Origin: Pseudonocardia sediminis
Lineage (GTDB): Bacteria; Actinomycetota; Actinomycetes; Mycobacteriales; Pseudonocardiaceae
NCBI RefSeq assembly: GCF_004217185.1
Contig: NZ_SHKL01000001.1
Location: forward strand, 5,330,001-5,394,000
DNA length: 64,000 bases
Direction: 5' to 3'
Shown here piece by piece: positions 62,316 to 64,000 of this stretch. The number at the start of each line of letters is the position of its first letter. Position 1 is the first letter of the stretch. Both the position numbers and the translations under genes were made by a program. The notes under the pieces are model-generated. The model was not told the DNA's origin. It did no database searches and saw nothing but the letters and a program-made list of their open reading frames with translations.

Positions 62316-62956
62316 CCCCGGTCCAGGTCGAGGTGCCCGTCGGCGTAGGCCCGCCAGGGCAGTTCCTTGGGCTCGTCGAACACGACGCCCCGCGCGGCGT
62401 AGGCCTCGAGCGCCCGTTCGCGGTAGGTCTGCAGGGTCGCCTCGGTGACGTGCAGCTGCGCGGCGATCATCCGTCGCGGGAGCCCGCGTGCCATCAGCCC
62501 GAGCACGGAGAGCTGGCGTTCGGAGAGCCGGACGCGCCCGGCGGGGTCGTTGACGATCTGGTGGGCGAGCTCGCCGGAGACGTAGGCCTCGCCGCGGGCG
62601 ACCGACCGCACCGCCTCGAGCAGCCGGTCCTCCGGGTCGCCCTTGAGCACCAGGCCGGACGCACCGGCCTCGATCCCCCGGCGGACGGGCGCGGGGCGGT
62701 GCTCGGTGGTGAACAGCAGCACCGCGGCGCCCCACTCGCGCAGGCGCTCGACGTTGGACGCGACGTCGCTGCCGTCGGCCAGGCGCAGGTCCAGCAGCAC
62801 GACGGCGGGCACCTGCGCGGCGGCGACCGTCAGCTCGTCCACCGTGGAGGCCGCCGCGACCCAGACGACGTCGGGGGCGTGGGTCGTCAGGTGCGCCCGC
62901 AGACCGGTGAGGACGACCGGGTGGTCGTCGACGGCGGCGACCGTGAGCGGCGTCAT
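62312..62956 (-). CDS. NarL/LuxR-type response regulator
   Basis: A 214-residue regulator. Receiver: VAAVDDHPVVLTGLRAHL, phospho-acceptor Asp in VVLLDLRLADGSDV, Lys in SGLVLKGDPEDRL. HTH: RLSERQLSVLGLMARGLPRRMIAAQLHVTEATLQTYRERAL in pattern. The HTH is standard but carries RRMIAAQLHV in place of the usual NKEIA. It is coupled to the downstream duplicated kinase by a four-base overlap. Confidence 0.92.
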   Translation of the reverse strand: MTPLTVAAVDDHPVVLTGLRAHLTTHAPDVVWVAAASTVDELTVAAAQVPAVVLLDLRLADGSDVASNVERLREWGAAVLLFTTEHRPAPVRRGIEAGASGLVLKGDPEDRLLEAVRSVARGEAYVSGELAHQIVNDPAGRVRLSERQLSVLGLMARGLPRRMIAAQLHVTEATLQTYRERALEAYAARGVVFDEPKELPWRAYADGHLDLDRG

Positions 62957-63067
62957 GGGTCGATCCTGCCAACCCGGGCGACGTTCCGGGAGAGCGGATC
63001 ACGCAAACGCTGGCGCGGCGGCCGCTGATCGCGACCGCCGCGCCGGCGGTGAAGCTGCGGGGCTACC

Positions 63068-64000
63068 TCAGTAGCGGTAGTGCTCCGGCTTGTACGGCCC
63101 CTCGACGTCCACGCCGATGTACTCGGCCTGGTCCTTGGTGAGCTTGGTCAGCTCGCCGCCGAGCGCCAGCACGTGCACCTTGGCGACCTTCTCGTCGAGG
63201 TGCTTCGGCAGGCGGTACACCTCGTTGTTGTACTCGTCGTGCTTGGTGAACAGCTCGATCTGCGCGATCGTCTGGTTCGCGAAGCTGTTGCTCATCACGA
63301 ACGACGGGTGCCCGGTCGCGTTGCCCAGGTTCATCAGGCGGCCCTCGGAGAGCACCAGGATGGTGTGCCCGTCCGGGAAGATCCACTCGTCGACCTGCGG
63401 CTTGATGTTGTTCTTCCGGATGCCCTGGATGCGGCCCAGGCCGGCCATGTCGATCTCGTTGTCGAAGTGACCGACGTTGGCCAGGATCGCCTGGTGCTTC
63501 ATCTTCTGCATGAGCTCGGTGGTGATGATGTCCTTGTTGCCGGTCGTGGTGATGACCACGTCGGCGGTGTGGATGACATCCTCGATCCGGGCGACCTGGA
63601 AGCCCTCGAGCAGCGCCTGGAGGGCGCAGATCGGGTCGACCTCGGAGACCAGGACGCGGGCGCCCTGACCGGCCAGCGCCTCGGCGCAGCCCTTGCCGAC
63701 GTCGCCGTAGCCGGCCACGACCGCGACCTTGCCGCCGATCAGGACGTCGGTGGCGCGGTTGAGCCCGTCCAGCAGCGAGTGCCGGATGCCGTACTTGTTG
63801 TCGAACTTCGACTTGGTGACCGAGTCGTTGACGTTGATCGCCGGGAACAGCAGCTTGCCCTGCTCGGCCAGCTGGTAGAGGCGGTTGACGCCGGTGGTGG
63901 TCTCCTCGGTCACTCCGCGGATGTCGGAGTTGATCGTGGTCCACCGCTGCGGGTCCTCGGCGAGGCTGCGGCGCAGGGTGTCGAACACGACGCGCTCCTC
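63068..64000 (-). CDS. sahH: S-adenosylhomocysteine hydrolase, C-terminal part, cut by the right edge
   Basis: About 310 codons of adenosylhomocysteinase run off the window; the frame stays open to the edge, and the internal GTG at 63988 is not the start. NAD site VVAGYGDVGKGCAEALAGQG, catalytic-site FPAINVNDSVTKSKFDNKYG, ILANVGHFDNEIDM, and the C-terminus PYKPEHYRY are diagnostic. The enzyme splits S-adenosylhomocysteine into adenosine and homocysteine and keeps methyl transfer running. Corresponds to Rv3248c. The N-terminal third lies outside the window. Confidence 0.96.
   Translation of the reverse strand, partial: EERVVFDTLRRSLAEDPQRWTTINSDIRGVTEETTTGVNRLYQLAEQGKLLFPAINVNDSVTKSKFDNKYGIRHSLLDGLNRATDVLIGGKVAVVAGYGDVGKGCAEALAGQGARVLVSEVDPICALQALLEGFQVARIEDVIHTADVVITTTGNKDIITTELMQKMKHQAILANVGHFDNEIDMAGLGRIQGIRKNNIKPQVDEWIFPDGHTILVLSEGRLMNLGNATGHPSFVMSNSFANQTIAQIELFTKHDEYNNEVYRLPKHLDEKVAKVHVLALGGELTKLTKDQAEYIGVDVEGPYKPEHYRY

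Noticed and set aside
63068..63988. GTG at 63988 as the start of the hydrolase gene
   Set aside because: The frame is open to the window edge and the family has about 170 more N-terminal residues.

Overview
The window is high-GC actinobacterial chromosome (GTG starts, leaderless genes, WhiB, mycothiol-type RsrA/SigR, MtrAB-LpqB, PdtaS, bL37). Gene content and the many DUF5753-type and LuxR regulators suggest Pseudonocardiales, probably Pseudonocardia or a close relative; this rests on recalled similarity, not a search. The backbone from about 19.3 kb to the right edge follows, from memory, the Mycobacterium tuberculosis Rv3214-Rv3248c region: phosphatase, GNAT, membrane protein, DAG kinase, whiB1, pdtaS, rsrA, sigH, ybaK, HMCES, aroA, rsgA, WS/DGAT, Rv3235, secA1, hpf, comF, lpqB, mtrB, mtrA, tmk, sahH. 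Accessory genes interrupt this order.

Layout. 1-1.5 kb: the 5' part of an FtsK/SpoIIIE-like gene and a small helical partner. 1.7-6.7 kb: an atypical Nramp-fold transporter, then a divergent pair of a tandem-MerR (TioE-like) regulator and an erythromycin esterase fused to DUF6194, then a MOSC protein. 6.7-10.1 kb: a four-gene glycine betaine/osmoprotectant ABC operon. 10.2-19.1 kb: acyl-CoA dehydrogenase, a divergent MmyB-type regulator and aldo-keto reductase, a PAS-GGDEF-EAL protein, malic enzyme and a secreted S1 protease. 20.6-25.6 kb: an accessory insert with two convergent DUF5753 regulators and a peptide cassette, described below. 26-36 kb: the core block (DAG kinase, WhiB1, PdtaS, bL37, SigR/RsrA, YbaK, SRAP, AroA, RsgA). 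36-47 kb: mixed metabolic genes, a MarR-ABC export operon, an orphan MT0933-like antitoxin. 47-57.8 kb: Rv3235-like, SecA, HPF, ComF, LpqB, MtrB, MtrA, Tmk. 57.8-63 kb: NUDIX, flavin monooxygenase with a double DUF1330 protein, and a duplicated-module histidine kinase with its LuxR regulator. The right edge holds the C-terminal two-thirds of S-adenosylhomocysteine hydrolase.

The most novel item is the minus-strand cassette at 22,501-25,624. Three consecutive genes encode 96-101 residue paralogous peptides with a leader-like N-terminus, a Gly/Ser/Ala-rich middle and an invariant GTPGLLGSLGLGS block ending in SGH. They are followed by an M50 intramembrane metalloprotease that carries a PqqD-like N-terminal domain. 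This looks like a ribosomally made peptide system that lacks recognisable tailoring enzymes or a dedicated exporter. It sits between the GNAT and membrane-protein genes, which are near-neighbours in the conserved block, so it appears to be an insertion.

Regulatory features that can be read directly include a near-consensus SigR promoter upstream of sigR, two start/stop-overlapping 13-residue upstream ORFs made of a 38-bp repeat before an alpha/beta hydrolase, a family of about 66-bp intergenic palindromes, several strong hairpin terminators, and a structured 421-bp leader region upstream of whiB1. No tRNA, rRNA, CRISPR array or insertion sequence was recognised.
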